From Mycoplasma sp. CAG:611 (lineage in GTDB: Bacteria; Bacillota_I; Bacilli_A; RF39; UBA660): a stretch of DNA of 32,360 bases. Made by a program: the position numbers and the translations under genes. The first letter of the stretch is position 1; each line of letters begins with the position of its first letter. The notes under the pieces are model-generated. The model was not told the DNA's origin, made no database searches, and saw only the letters and a list, made by a program, of their open reading frames with translations. Shown piece after piece: positions 15,629 to 24,106 of this stretch. The DNA is taken from NCBI GenBank assembly GCA_000434175.1, contig HF999794.1, positions 4,100 through 36,459 on the forward strand. Reading direction: 5' to 3'.

Positions 15629-15657
15629 ATTATATAATTATTTTTATTATTTGTAAA
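15629..15657 (-). promoter_or_regulatory. Promoter of the prepilin 1-partner 1-prepilin 2-partner 2 operon
   Basis: TTTACA (15652-15657), 17-base spacer, TATAAT (15629-15634) on the minus strand, directly after the dnaJ terminator. Confidence 0.75.
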
Positions 15658-15685
15658 CAAAAAAGAAGCCTATTTTTAGCTTCTT
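15658..15685 (-). terminator. Terminator of the heat-shock operon after dnaJ
   Basis: AAGAAGC and GCTTCTT pair (7 bp, 9-base loop) and are followed by TTTT G on the minus strand. The dnaJ stop codon lies at the start of the loop. Confidence 0.8.
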
Positions 15686-16815
15686 GTAAATTTTTCAAAT
15701 TTTTCTATTTGTTTATCTTTTAAATTAGTATCTTGTAATTTTTCAAAAAGAGTTTTTTGTTCACGAGTTAACTTTTCTGGAATTACAACATCTAATACCA
15801 CATAAAAATCACCATAACTATCATAATTAGGATCTTTACTACCCTTACCTTTAATTCTTAATTTTTCTCCAGGTTTGCTTCCTGATGGAATTGTAACAGT
15901 AACAACTTGTTTAGGTGTTTTAATATCTTTTTTACATCCAAAAATAGCTTCAGTTATTGTAAGTGGTAATGTTATAAATAAATCATTTCCTATTCTTTCA
16001 TAAAAATCATGACTTTGTACTCTAAATTCAATATAAAGATCGCCATTTTCTCCACCAGTTGTACTTGGTTCTCCATATTTTGCAAGTCTTAATCTACTTC
16101 CTGTAACTACACCTTCAGGTATTTTAACTTCAACATCTTTAACAACTTTTTGTACTTTTTTACCACGACATTTAGAACATATTTTTTCATATATTTTACC
16201 AGTTCCTTCACAAGTAGGACATACTGCTTTTGATAAAAAACTTCCAAATAATGTTGATTGTTGTCTTGTAATTGTACCACTTCCGTGACATTCATTACAT
16301 GTTTTACTACCAAATCCACCTTCACCATTACATTCACTACATTTTTCTGTTGTTGTTATTTCTATTTCTTTTTTACATCCTAAAATTGAGTCCATAAAAG
16401 AAATATTCATATATACTAAAGAGTCATTACCTTTTCTTTTTTTAGAGCCTGACCTTCCGAAATTAGAAAAGTTAGAAAATGCCCCTCCAAAACTAGAAAA
16501 AGTATCATCACTACCAAATAAATCATCAAAAATGCTTGAAAAATCAAAGTTAGAAAAGTCATAGCCATTAGTATTATAACCTCCACCATTATTATTAAAA
16601 GCTTCAAACCCAAATTTATCATACTGTTTTCTTCTATTTTCATCACTTAAAACAGCATAAGCTTCTTGTATCTCTTTAAACTTTTCTTCAGCATCTGCTT
16701 CTTTGCAAACATCTGGATGATATTTTTTAGCAAGACGCCTAAAAGCCATTTTTATATCAGCTTCACTAGCATCTTTACTTACCCCAAGTACTTCATAATA
16801 ATCACGCTTTTTCAT
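15676..16815 (-). CDS. dnaJ: Chaperone DnaJ (Hsp40)
   Basis: Full-length DnaJ (379 aa), the co-chaperone that stimulates DnaK ATP hydrolysis. J domain about 4-68 with HPD in 'KYHPDVC', a Gly/Phe-rich linker (about 75-125) unusually rich in Asn, Ser and Asp, four CxxCxGxG-type zinc repeats (CSECNGEG, CNECHGSG, CPTCEGTG, CSKCRGKK; the last ends KK), then the client-binding C-terminal domains. Starts 5 bases after the pepF stop, with RBS AGGAAG, so it is part of the dnaK operon despite the inserted peptidase. Confidence 0.97.
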   Translation of the reverse strand: MKKRDYYEVLGVSKDASEADIKMAFRRLAKKYHPDVCKEADAEEKFKEIQEAYAVLSDENRRKQYDKFGFEAFNNNGGGYNTNGYDFSNFDFSSIFDDLFGSDDTFSSFGGAFSNFSNFGRSGSKKRKGNDSLVYMNISFMDSILGCKKEIEITTTEKCSECNGEGGFGSKTCNECHGSGTITRQQSTLFGSFLSKAVCPTCEGTGKIYEKICSKCRGKKVQKVVKDVEVKIPEGVVTGSRLRLAKYGEPSTTGGENGDLYIEFRVQSHDFYERIGNDLFITLPLTITEAIFGCKKDIKTPKQVVTVTIPSGSKPGEKLRIKGKGSKDPNYDSYGDFYVVLDVVIPEKLTREQKTLFEKLQDTNLKDKQIEKFEKFTRS

Positions 16816-16820
16816 TTATC

Positions 16821-18599
16821 TCACTTCCTACTTCTTATAAAATCTTCTAAAGTATCATCAAAAACTTGTAATGCTTTTTCTATTGTATCATCATTTACAA
16901 TATCAATTCCACATTTTTTTAATATTTCAAGAGGATAATTACTTCCTCCACTTTTTAAAAATAATAAATAATTATCTAAAGCATGTGGTTTATTATTTAA
17001 AATATCACTAACAATAGAAAGTGCTACAGAAATACCTGTTGCATATTTATATACATAAAAACTTGTATAAAAATGTGGTATTCTAGCCCATTCATATTTA
17101 ATATTATCATCTACATAAGCATTACTAAAATATTTTTTATTTAAATCATAATATATATCATTTAAAATTTCACTAGTTAATACTTCATTATTTTTTTCTT
17201 TTTCATGAGTTATTTTTTCAAACTCTGCAAACATAGTTTGTCTATATAAAGTTGTTCTAATTGTTTCAAGTAAATTATTTAAGAAAAATAATTTTTCATC
17301 TTTTTTATCTGAATGTTCATACATATATTTATTAAGTAATACTTCATTTACAGTTGATGCTATTTCTGCTAAAAATATAGGATAAGATGAATCTTCAAAA
17401 GTATTATTAGTATTTGAATAATAACTATGCATAGAATGTCCCATCTCATGAGCTATTGTACTTACATCATTGAAATTACCTTCATAATTTAATAAAACAT
17501 AAGGTAAGGTATCATAAGTTCCAGATGAATAAGCACCGCTTTTTTTATTATTATTATAATATACATCAATACAATTACTATTAAATAAATTATTTAAATC
17601 TTTAATATATGTTTCTCCTAAAGGAGATAAAGCTTTTAAAATAAGCTCTTTTGCTTCTTCAAAAGTCCATGTTTTTTCATAATTTTTAACAAGTGGTACA
17701 TATAAATCATACATATGAATTTCATCTAAATTTAATACTTCTTTTCGAAGTTCTATATATTTTTGCAATAAATTTAAATTACTATTTACTGTATTAATTA
17801 ATTTATCATATAAACCAACGCTTATATTATCATCAAACAATTCTTCTTCTAATGCACTATTATAATGCCTTACATTAGCTAAATAATTATCTTTTTTTAC
17901 ATTTCCAAAGTAAACTGCTGAAATTGTATTTATAAAAGATTTATAATATTTATAAAGTGAATTAAAAGCATCTTTTCTAACATTTCTATCTTCATCTTTT
18001 ATATAAATACTGTAATTACTTGTATTTAATTCTATTTTTTTACCATTCTTTGTAATAGGATCAAGTTTTATATCTACATTATCTATCATATCAAAAGTAT
18101 TTGATGGAATATTAAATATTTCTTCTAAAGAAGACAACATATTTTCTTTATCTTTATCTAAAATATGTTCTTTTATTCTAAATAAACTTTCAAATGAAAA
18201 TCTTGATTCTTCTAGTAATTTATTTTCATCTATATATTTTTTTACTAAAGAATAATCATAACTTAATACTTCCGGTATATAAAAAGATATTTTTGTAGAT
18301 ATTTCACTAATTAATTTTTCTATTTTTCCAAGAAGAACTTTATTTTTACTAACACCCATATCTTCATCATATTTTAAATAAGCATAAGTATATATTTTAT
18401 TAGATAACCTTGCTATATCATTATATAATTTATTAGATTCATAAAGTGTTTTTGAACTATCCATAACATGATTTTCAAAAAGAATAAATTTTTCAACCAT
18501 ATTATTTAGTTTATTAATATCTTTATTTAATTCTTCATCATTTTTATATATTAAACTAAGATCCCATTTATACTTATTATCTATATTTTCTCTATTCAT
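16821..18599 (-). CDS. pepF: Oligoendopeptidase F (M3B zinc peptidase)
   Basis: 592-aa cytoplasmic metallopeptidase that cleaves peptides of several residues. Zinc site HEMGH (H384, E385, H388) and the downstream glutamate in EIASTVNE (E412) are intact, as is 'WARIPHFYTSFYVYKYATG', typical of PepF. Length near the usual 600. It lies between dnaK and dnaJ, an unusual place: it may help clear peptides made during heat stress (inference). A hairpin lies between it and dnaK. Confidence 0.94.
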   Translation of the reverse strand: MNRENIDNKYKWDLSLIYKNDEELNKDINKLNNMVEKFILFENHVMDSSKTLYESNKLYNDIARLSNKIYTYAYLKYDEDMGVSKNKVLLGKIEKLISEISTKISFYIPEVLSYDYSLVKKYIDENKLLEESRFSFESLFRIKEHILDKDKENMLSSLEEIFNIPSNTFDMIDNVDIKLDPITKNGKKIELNTSNYSIYIKDEDRNVRKDAFNSLYKYYKSFINTISAVYFGNVKKDNYLANVRHYNSALEEELFDDNISVGLYDKLINTVNSNLNLLQKYIELRKEVLNLDEIHMYDLYVPLVKNYEKTWTFEEAKELILKALSPLGETYIKDLNNLFNSNCIDVYYNNNKKSGAYSSGTYDTLPYVLLNYEGNFNDVSTIAHEMGHSMHSYYSNTNNTFEDSSYPIFLAEIASTVNEVLLNKYMYEHSDKKDEKLFFLNNLLETIRTTLYRQTMFAEFEKITHEKEKNNEVLTSEILNDIYYDLNKKYFSNAYVDDNIKYEWARIPHFYTSFYVYKYATGISVALSIVSDILNNKPHALDNYLLFLKSGGSNYPLEILKKCGIDIVNDDTIEKALQVFDDTLEDFIRSRK

Positions 18600-18619
18600 A
18601 ATTTACCTTTCATTTAGAA

Positions 18620-18643
18620 GAAGTCCTAAATAATTAGGACTTC
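18620..18643 (-). terminator. Hairpin between dnaK and pepF
   Basis: GAAGTCCTAA and TTAGGACTTC form a perfect 10-bp stem with a 4-base loop. On the minus strand it is followed by TTCTAAATG, a poor T tract, so I expect partial termination or transcript processing that keeps dnaK above pepF-dnaJ. Confidence 0.6.
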
Positions 18644-18655
18644 ATTATTTATTAA

Positions 18656-20470
18656 CTATTTTTCTTCAAACTCTGCATCTTTTACTTGATCATCTTTTGG
18701 AGATTCTTTTACTTCTTCTTCACTTGTTTCATTAGTAGTGTTAGTGTTTTCATATACTTTAGCTGCTAATTTATAAAGTGTTTCTTGTAAAGCATCTTTT
18801 TCTTTTTTAATAGCTTCGATATCATTTTTTTCTAATGCTTCTTTTAAAGTTTTAACTTTACTTTCTGCTTCTTCTTTATCTTTACTATCAAGTTTTTCAC
18901 CAAGATCTTTCATTGATTTTTCAGTTTGGAAAATCATTTGTTCTGCTTCATTTTTAACTTCAGCTTCTTCTTTACGTTTATTATCTTGTTCACGGTTAGC
19001 TTCAGCTTCTTTTACCATTTTATCAATTTCTTCATCACTAAGGTTAGTATTTGAAGTAATTGTAATTTTTTGTTCTTTATTTGTTCCTAAATCTTTAGCA
19101 GTAACATTAACAATACCATTAGCATCAATATCAAATTTAACTTCGATTTGTGGTACTCCACGAGGTGCTGCTGGAATATCTGATAAGACAAATCTTCCTA
19201 GAGTTTTATTATCACTTGCCATTGGACGTTCACCTTGTAAAACATGAATATCTACAGCTGGTTGATTATCCATAGCAGTTGAGAATACTTGTGATTTACT
19301 TGTTGGAATTGTTGTATTTCTTGGAATTAAAACAGTCATAACATTACCAAGAGTTTCAATTCCTAAAGAAAGTGGTGTTACATCAAGTAAAACGATATCA
19401 TTAACATCTCCAGTTAATACTCCACCTTGAATAGCAGCTCCCATAGCAACAACTTCATCTGGGTTAACACTTCTATTAGGTTCTTTACCAAGTTCTTTTT
19501 TAACAAGTTCTTGAACCATAGGAATACGAGTTGAACCACCAACTAATATTACATGATCGATATCTTCTTTTTTAAGTTTAGCTTCTTTTAAAGCATCTTG
19601 TACTGGTTTTAATGTTGATTCAACTAAATCACTAATTAAAGATTCAAATTTAGCACGAGTAAGAGTTACATCTAAGTGAAGTGGTCCATTTTCTCCTTGT
19701 GTAATAAAAGGACAAGAAATTTGAGTTGTTGTTACTCCACTTAAATCTTTTTTAGCTTTTTCTGCTGCTTCTTTTAATCTTTGCATTGCCATTTTATCAG
19801 TTGATAAATCAATACCATTTTCTTTTCTAAATGTTTCTACTAAATAGTTAATAATTCTTTCATCAAAATCATCTCCACCAAGTCTATTATTACCTGCGGT
19901 TGATTTAACTTCATAAACACCATCACCAAGTTCTAGAACAGAAACATCAAATGTTCCTCCACCAAGGTCATATACAAGAATTGTTTGCATTTTATCTTGT
20001 TTATCAAAACCATATGCTAAACTTGCTGCAGTTGGTTCATTAATGATTCTTTCTACTTCAAGACCTGCTATTTTACCAGCATTTTTAGTAGCTTGTCTTT
20101 GAGCATCGTTAAAGTATGCTGGAACTGTAATAACAGCTTTTGTAACTTTTTCTCCTAAATATTTTTCTGCTGTTTCTTTTAAATTAGTTAAAATCATTGC
20201 ACTAATTTCTTCAGGAGTATATTTTTTACCTTCCATTTCAACTTTCTCATTAGTACCCATTAATCTTTTAATACTACGAATTGTATTTGGGTTTGTTTCT
20301 GCTTGACGTTTAGCAGCATCTCCTACAATTGTTTCTCCATTTTTCTTACATACAATTGAAGGAGTAGTTCTATTTCCTTCTGGATTTGGGATTACTTTAG
20401 CTTCCCCTGCTTCTAAGACTGCAACACAACTATTAGTTGTACCTAAGTCTATACCTATAATTTTACTCAT
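18656..20470 (-). CDS. dnaK: Chaperone DnaK (Hsp70)
   Basis: 604-aa Hsp70. Nucleotide-binding domain with GIDLGTTNS at 5-13, 'VPAYFNDAQRQATKNAG', 'EPTAASLAYG', 'YDLGGGTFDVS' and 'VGGSTRIPMVQE'; DVTPLSLGIET linker region and a substrate-binding domain, then the helical lid and an acidic tail ending in EFEEK. The single deletion in the nucleotide-binding domain seen in Gram-positive DnaK fits its length. Two bases separate it from grpE; RBS AAAGGA. Confidence 0.98.
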   Translation of the reverse strand: MSKIIGIDLGTTNSCVAVLEAGEAKVIPNPEGNRTTPSIVCKKNGETIVGDAAKRQAETNPNTIRSIKRLMGTNEKVEMEGKKYTPEEISAMILTNLKETAEKYLGEKVTKAVITVPAYFNDAQRQATKNAGKIAGLEVERIINEPTAASLAYGFDKQDKMQTILVYDLGGGTFDVSVLELGDGVYEVKSTAGNNRLGGDDFDERIINYLVETFRKENGIDLSTDKMAMQRLKEAAEKAKKDLSGVTTTQISCPFITQGENGPLHLDVTLTRAKFESLISDLVESTLKPVQDALKEAKLKKEDIDHVILVGGSTRIPMVQELVKKELGKEPNRSVNPDEVVAMGAAIQGGVLTGDVNDIVLLDVTPLSLGIETLGNVMTVLIPRNTTIPTSKSQVFSTAMDNQPAVDIHVLQGERPMASDNKTLGRFVLSDIPAAPRGVPQIEVKFDIDANGIVNVTAKDLGTNKEQKITITSNTNLSDEEIDKMVKEAEANREQDNKRKEEAEVKNEAEQMIFQTEKSMKDLGEKLDSKDKEEAESKVKTLKEALEKNDIEAIKKEKDALQETLYKLAAKVYENTNTTNETSEEEVKESPKDDQVKDAEFEEK

Positions 20471-20472
20471 AA

Positions 20473-21027
20473 TTAATCATTCCTTTCATTTGGTTTTTCT
20501 AAACCATTTTCTATATTTAAATTATTTACATCTTTTTTATTTATCATAACAGAAGCATATCTTAAAACTCTGTCATAATATGTATATCCTTTAGTTAAAA
20601 CTTCTAAAACCTCTTCATCTTCTTTTGTATTATCACATTTAGAGCATAAACTTTGTTCCATATTAGGATCAAACTTTTCACCTAAACATTCTATTTCTTT
20701 AACATTATTTGATGTTAAAATATCTTTTAAAGATTTATCAATCAGCTTAAATCCAATTAAAAAGTTATTAACTTCAGGCGTTAAGTTTTCTTCTTTTACA
20801 TTTAATGCCCTATCAAAATCATCTAAAACATTTACTATTTGTAAAAGAATATCACTATTTCCATACTTTAATAAATTAGATGTTTCTTCATCTTTTCTTT
20901 TACGATAATTTATTAAATCTGCTTTACTTCTTAAAACTTCTTCTTCTAAAGATTTAATCTTTAAATTTAATTCTTCTATTTTAGTTTTATTTTCTTTCTT
21001 ATTTTTCTTTTTTTCTTCTTCTTGCAT
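20473..21027 (-). CDS. grpE: Nucleotide exchange factor GrpE
   Basis: 184 aa from the ATG at 21027, which has GGAGG nine bases upstream; an in-frame TTG at 21033 would add two residues but is too near the ribosome-binding site. A charged N-terminus and long coiled coil (about 15-60, 'LNLKIKSLEEEVLRSKADLINYRKRKDEE') are followed by the beta-wing domain ('GEKFDPNMEQSL', 'VLEVLTKGYTYYDRVLRYASVMINK'). It releases ADP from DnaK. Overlaps the upstream 160-aa gene by 29 bases. Confidence 0.95.
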   Translation of the reverse strand: MQEEEKKKNKKENKTKIEELNLKIKSLEEEVLRSKADLINYRKRKDEETSNLLKYGNSDILLQIVNVLDDFDRALNVKEENLTPEVNNFLIGFKLIDKSLKDILTSNNVKEIECLGEKFDPNMEQSLCSKCDNTKEDEEVLEVLTKGYTYYDRVLRYASVMINKKDVNNLNIENGLEKPNERND

Positions 21028-21481
21028 AAACAAAGTCCTCCATTAACTCTAACATATAGCCAGGTATCATATTTACAATTTTTTCTCTTTCTTTTTTATC
21101 TTTTATTTGACTAACTAAATAATCAATATTAAATAATGCTACTTGAAGTAAATATTTCTTATACTTATTTAAAGCTTCATACTTAGTTTTCTCATTTATT
21201 AATTCAGTATAAATTAAGCTCCAGTTAAGAAACATATCTTCAACTGTTTCATCGTAAACATTTACATTTGATACTAATTCTTTTGTTGCCCTATTGTTAA
21301 TATCAAATACTATATCACTTGGAAAATGAATAATATATCTATTCGTATCCATTTGATCCATATAATACTTTGTATTATTTAACGATATTATCCTTGAAAC
21401 ATCTATTGCAGTTTCACTATCTTTTACCATTAAACTATCAACATATCCTAGCCAATTAATCAATTCTTCATTTTTTTCCAT
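20999..21481 (-). CDS. Unknown 160-aa protein between hrcA and grpE
   Basis: Not recognised. Start chosen at the ATG at 21481 (MEKNEELINWLGYVDSLM), 4 bases past the hrcA stop, with GGAGG 12 bases upstream; the in-frame ATG at 21514 would overlap hrcA by 29 bases. The protein is helical and soluble, rich in Tyr, Asn and Asp, with no membrane segment or cysteine. A basic C-terminus (ARRRKKEK) overlaps the grpE start. Position in the CIRCE-controlled operon implies heat-shock co-regulation. Typical Bacillota have hrcA directly followed by grpE. Confidence 0.75.
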   Translation of the reverse strand: MEKNEELINWLGYVDSLMVKDSETAIDVSRIISLNNTKYYMDQMDTNRYIIHFPSDIVFDINNRATKELVSNVNVYDETVEDMFLNWSLIYTELINEKTKYEALNKYKKYLLQVALFNIDYLVSQIKDKKEREKIVNMIPGYMLELMEDFVYARRRKKEK

Positions 21482-21485
21482 TAAC

Positions 21486-22478
21486 TTATCTTTCCTCCAA
21501 ATTTTCTTTAACAAATTCTAACATATTTACTACACGATTATATTCCATTCTTTTTGGCCCTATTATTGCAATTGTTCCTTCTTCTCCATCAAGTTTATAT
21601 TTTGTTTTTATAATTGTAACATCATCATCAAGCTTTGTTTCTTTTCCTATATAAACATTTACATCATTTTTATCTTCTTCGATAAAATCAATAACTTCAG
21701 GAGATTCAAACTTATCAAATATCTTCTTTATTTTATCAACATTATTAAATTCAGGTTGTTTAAGCATATTATTTTTACCAACAAAACTTACATTTTTTGA
21801 AGTAAAATCATTAAATACATCATAAAAAGCATTGTAAATAGCCTCATGTTGTTTAACATATTTATTGATTATTGGTTTTATTTCTAATTCTAACTTTTTC
21901 CTAACCTCATCTATTGGTGTACCTATAAGAAGTTTATTAATAAGCTCTACTGTTTTTTGTATTTCATCAAGTGAAATATTATTTATATCTACTTTCTTAT
22001 GTTCTACAAAACCTTTATCTGTTATTACTATAGTAAGCATTTTATTATCTTCAATTGGTAATGCTTCAACTTTCTTTAAATAATTATCACTAGATTTATT
22101 ACCTAAAACAACAGTAGTATAATCTGTTATATCAGAAATTATTTCTAAACTTTTCTTAATACAATCAGTTAATGCAAGCTTATTATTATTAAATATAATT
22201 TGTAAATTCATCATGTCATTACCATTAAGTTCTTCTTGTTTCATCAAATTATCTACATAATAACGATACCCTTTTTCACTAGGTACTCTTCCACTTGAAA
22301 TATGTGTCTTTTCAAGATATCCATAATCTTCAAGCGTAGACATCTCACTTCTAACTGTTGCACTCGAACAATTTAATTCATCACAAATATGTTTTGATCC
22401 AACAGGATTAACTGTTTTAACATATTCAAGGACAATAAGTTCTAATATTTTTTCTTGTCTTGAAGTAAGTATATTCAT
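21486..22478 (-). CDS. hrcA: Heat-inducible transcription repressor HrcA
   Basis: 330-aa repressor of class I heat-shock genes that binds CIRCE and is kept active by GroEL. N-terminal winged helix about 1-70 ('LTSRQEKILELIVLEYV', 'PVGSKHI', 'SSATVRSEMSTLEDYGYLEKTHISSGR.P...GYRYYV'). The C-terminal part has 'LGNKSSDNYLKKVEALPIEDNKMLTIVITDKG' and ends 'IGPKRMEYNRVVNMLEFVKENLEE', a signature of the family. First gene of the operon, downstream of CIRCE, so autoregulated. Confidence 0.97.
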   Translation of the reverse strand: MNILTSRQEKILELIVLEYVKTVNPVGSKHICDELNCSSATVRSEMSTLEDYGYLEKTHISSGRVPSEKGYRYYVDNLMKQEELNGNDMMNLQIIFNNNKLALTDCIKKSLEIISDITDYTTVVLGNKSSDNYLKKVEALPIEDNKMLTIVITDKGFVEHKKVDINNISLDEIQKTVELINKLLIGTPIDEVRKKLELEIKPIINKYVKQHEAIYNAFYDVFNDFTSKNVSFVGKNNMLKQPEFNNVDKIKKIFDKFESPEVIDFIEEDKNDVNVYIGKETKLDDDVTIIKTKYKLDGEEGTIAIIGPKRMEYNRVVNMLEFVKENLEER

Positions 22479-22493
22479 AAATTACCTCCAAAC

Positions 22494-22519
22494 TTAGCAC
22501 TCTAATTCTCTAGTGCTAA
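22494..22519 (-). promoter_or_regulatory. CIRCE operator of the hrcA operon
   Basis: On the minus strand TTAGCACT and AGTGCTAA are perfect 8-base arms separated by 10 bases (26 bp in total). The consensus TTAGCACTC-N9-GAGTGCTAA is 27 bp, so this copy is one base short between the arms and has TTAGCACTA in the promoter-proximal half. It lies just downstream of the -10 box. Confidence 0.92.
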
Positions 22520-22523
22520 TTAC

Positions 22524-22552
22524 ATTATAGTATTATATGTTAGCAATGTCAA
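22524..22552 (-). promoter_or_regulatory. Consensus sigma-A promoter of the hrcA operon
   Basis: TTGACA (22547-22552), 17-base spacer, TATAAT (22524-22529) on the minus strand, a perfect consensus match. CIRCE begins five bases after the -10 box, at or near the expected transcript start. Confidence 0.92.
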
Positions 22553-22583
22553 TAGTATACTGCTAATTTCACAAAAAATTTAC

Positions 22584-22625
22584 AAAAAGAAAAAATATAG
22601 TTAACTTTATCTATATTTTTCTTTT
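22584..22625 (-). terminator. Terminator after rpe
   Basis: A long A/T stem: AAAAGAAAAATATAG pairs with CTATATTTTTTCTTTT with one bulged T, 10-base loop, continuing into T on the minus strand. It lies 25-66 bases after the rpe stop and before the hrcA promoter. Confidence 0.65.
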
Positions 22626-22649
22626 AAATATAAGTATAATAACGTATTT

Positions 22650-23273
22650 TTAACTGTTTTTAAGTATATCTACATTTTTATCCAAATCACTTAATATAAA
22701 TGATGAACTAACCAAAATATCAGCCTCTTTTACATAAGTTAATACTTCTTCATTAATTCCACCATCAACACTTATTTTAACATTTAATTTTCTATTTATT
22801 ATTTCTTGTTTTAATTTATTTATTTTATCACTTACATCAATAAATTTTTGTCCTGATTTACCAGGTTCTACACTCATTATTAAAACTAAATTAATTTTAT
22901 CTAATAAATAATATATTTTTTCTATATCGGTTTCAGGTTTAATTGCTATCCCTACTTTAAAACCATAATTTTTTATTTTATCTATATAATCTTCAAGATT
23001 TTTAATTTCATAATGTATAGTAATATATTCTATATTATAGTAACAAATTTTTTCTATATATTTATCTGGATTACTTACCATAAAATGAATATCTATTTTT
23101 TTCTTTACATTACTAATTAATTTAGGAAGTTCACTTACCGTAATATTTTTATTAGAAACAAACTTACCATCCATAACATCAAAATGTATATAATCTACAT
23201 TACTATTATTTAATCTATTTATTTCATAAAGCTTATCATTATTTGATAAAAACGATCCTGATACTTCTTTCAT
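22650..23273 (-). CDS. rpe: Ribulose-phosphate 3-epimerase
   Basis: A TIM-barrel enzyme of the pentose phosphate pathway interconverting ribulose 5-phosphate and xylulose 5-phosphate. 207 aa, slightly short and diverged. Visible active-site elements: S7 region, H30 and D32 in HFDVMDG, H63 in DIHFMVSNP, SVEPGKSGQKF (family usually has FG or FS where this has KS), and D170 in SVDGG. All metal and acid-base residues appear present. rsgA-rpe order is usual for Bacillota. Confidence 0.9.
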   Translation of the reverse strand: MKEVSGSFLSNNDKLYEINRLNNSNVDYIHFDVMDGKFVSNKNITVSELPKLISNVKKKIDIHFMVSNPDKYIEKICYYNIEYITIHYEIKNLEDYIDKIKNYGFKVGIAIKPETDIEKIYYLLDKINLVLIMSVEPGKSGQKFIDVSDKINKLKQEIINRKLNVKISVDGGINEEVLTYVKEADILVSSSFILSDLDKNVDILKNS

Positions 23274-23286
23274 AACATATTCCCTT

Positions 23287-24105
23287 CTATTTTATAAATT
23301 TAATATAGTTTTCATATCTTGATTTTAAAATTATATTTTTATTTACTAACTCTTTTACAACACATTCTTTTTCATTAATATGCATACAATTAGTATATTT
23401 ACATTTATTTTTAAATTCTTTAAAACTATCTCTTATATCTTCTTTTTTATAAACACTTAAATCTATATCGCTAAAACCAGGTGTATCAAGTACTTTACCA
23501 TTATTTATTTCTACCAAAGAAACAGTTCTTGTTGTATGTTTTCCTCTACCTAAAGCTTTACTTATTTCATTTGTTTCAAAATTTAAACTTTTATCTAATT
23601 TATTCATTAAACTAGATTTACCTGCCCCAGTTTGTCCTGTAAAAACTGTTGTTTTATGTTTTAATAGTTTTTTTATTTTATTTATATTATTATTATATAC
23701 TACTTTTATACCAAGTTTTTTGTAATAATTAATTATTTTTTTTAAATCTTTATATTCAGATTTAGTAAGTAAATCTTTTTTTGTTAGACATATAATAGGT
23801 TCAATATTATTTAAAATACATATACATATTAATTTATCAAGCAAATTAGAAGAAAAGTCTGGATTTTTTAAACTTGTAACAATAAATGCTTGATTAATAT
23901 TAGATACTAAAGGTCTTGAAAGTGTATTTATTCTTGGTTTTATTTCTTTTATTACTTTTTCTTTTTCATCAAATAAGCAAAAGTCCCCAACTTTTGGGGT
24001 AATATTTTCTTGTCTAAATTTTCCTCTTGCTTTACAAATATATTCATTATTATTTGTTTTTACAAAATAATCATTACTAATAATTTTAACTATTTGACCT
24101 TCCAT
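23287..24105 (-). CDS. rsgA: Ribosome small subunit GTPase RsgA
   Basis: Circularly permuted GTPase that checks the 30S decoding site late in assembly. N-terminal OB-fold (about 1-65), then G4 TKKD (108-111) before G1 GQTGAGKSS (157-165), GKHTT (188-192) and DTPG (207-210), the permuted order typical of the family. Zinc finger C235, C240, H242, C248. 272 aa, slightly shorter than the Bacillus enzyme. The gene starts one base after the prkC stop. Confidence 0.96.
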   Translation of the reverse strand: MEGQIVKIISNDYFVKTNNNEYICKARGKFRQENITPKVGDFCLFDEKEKVIKEIKPRINTLSRPLVSNINQAFIVTSLKNPDFSSNLLDKLICICILNNIEPIICLTKKDLLTKSEYKDLKKIINYYKKLGIKVVYNNNINKIKKLLKHKTTVFTGQTGAGKSSLMNKLDKSLNFETNEISKALGRGKHTTRTVSLVEINNGKVLDTPGFSDIDLSVYKKEDIRDSFKEFKNKCKYTNCMHINEKECVVKELVNKNIILKSRYENYIKFIK

Positions 24106-24106
24106 A

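Noticed and set aside
16107..16646. Two minus-strand frames inside dnaJ
   Set aside because: Alternate-frame readings of the DnaJ zinc-finger and Gly/Phe regions.
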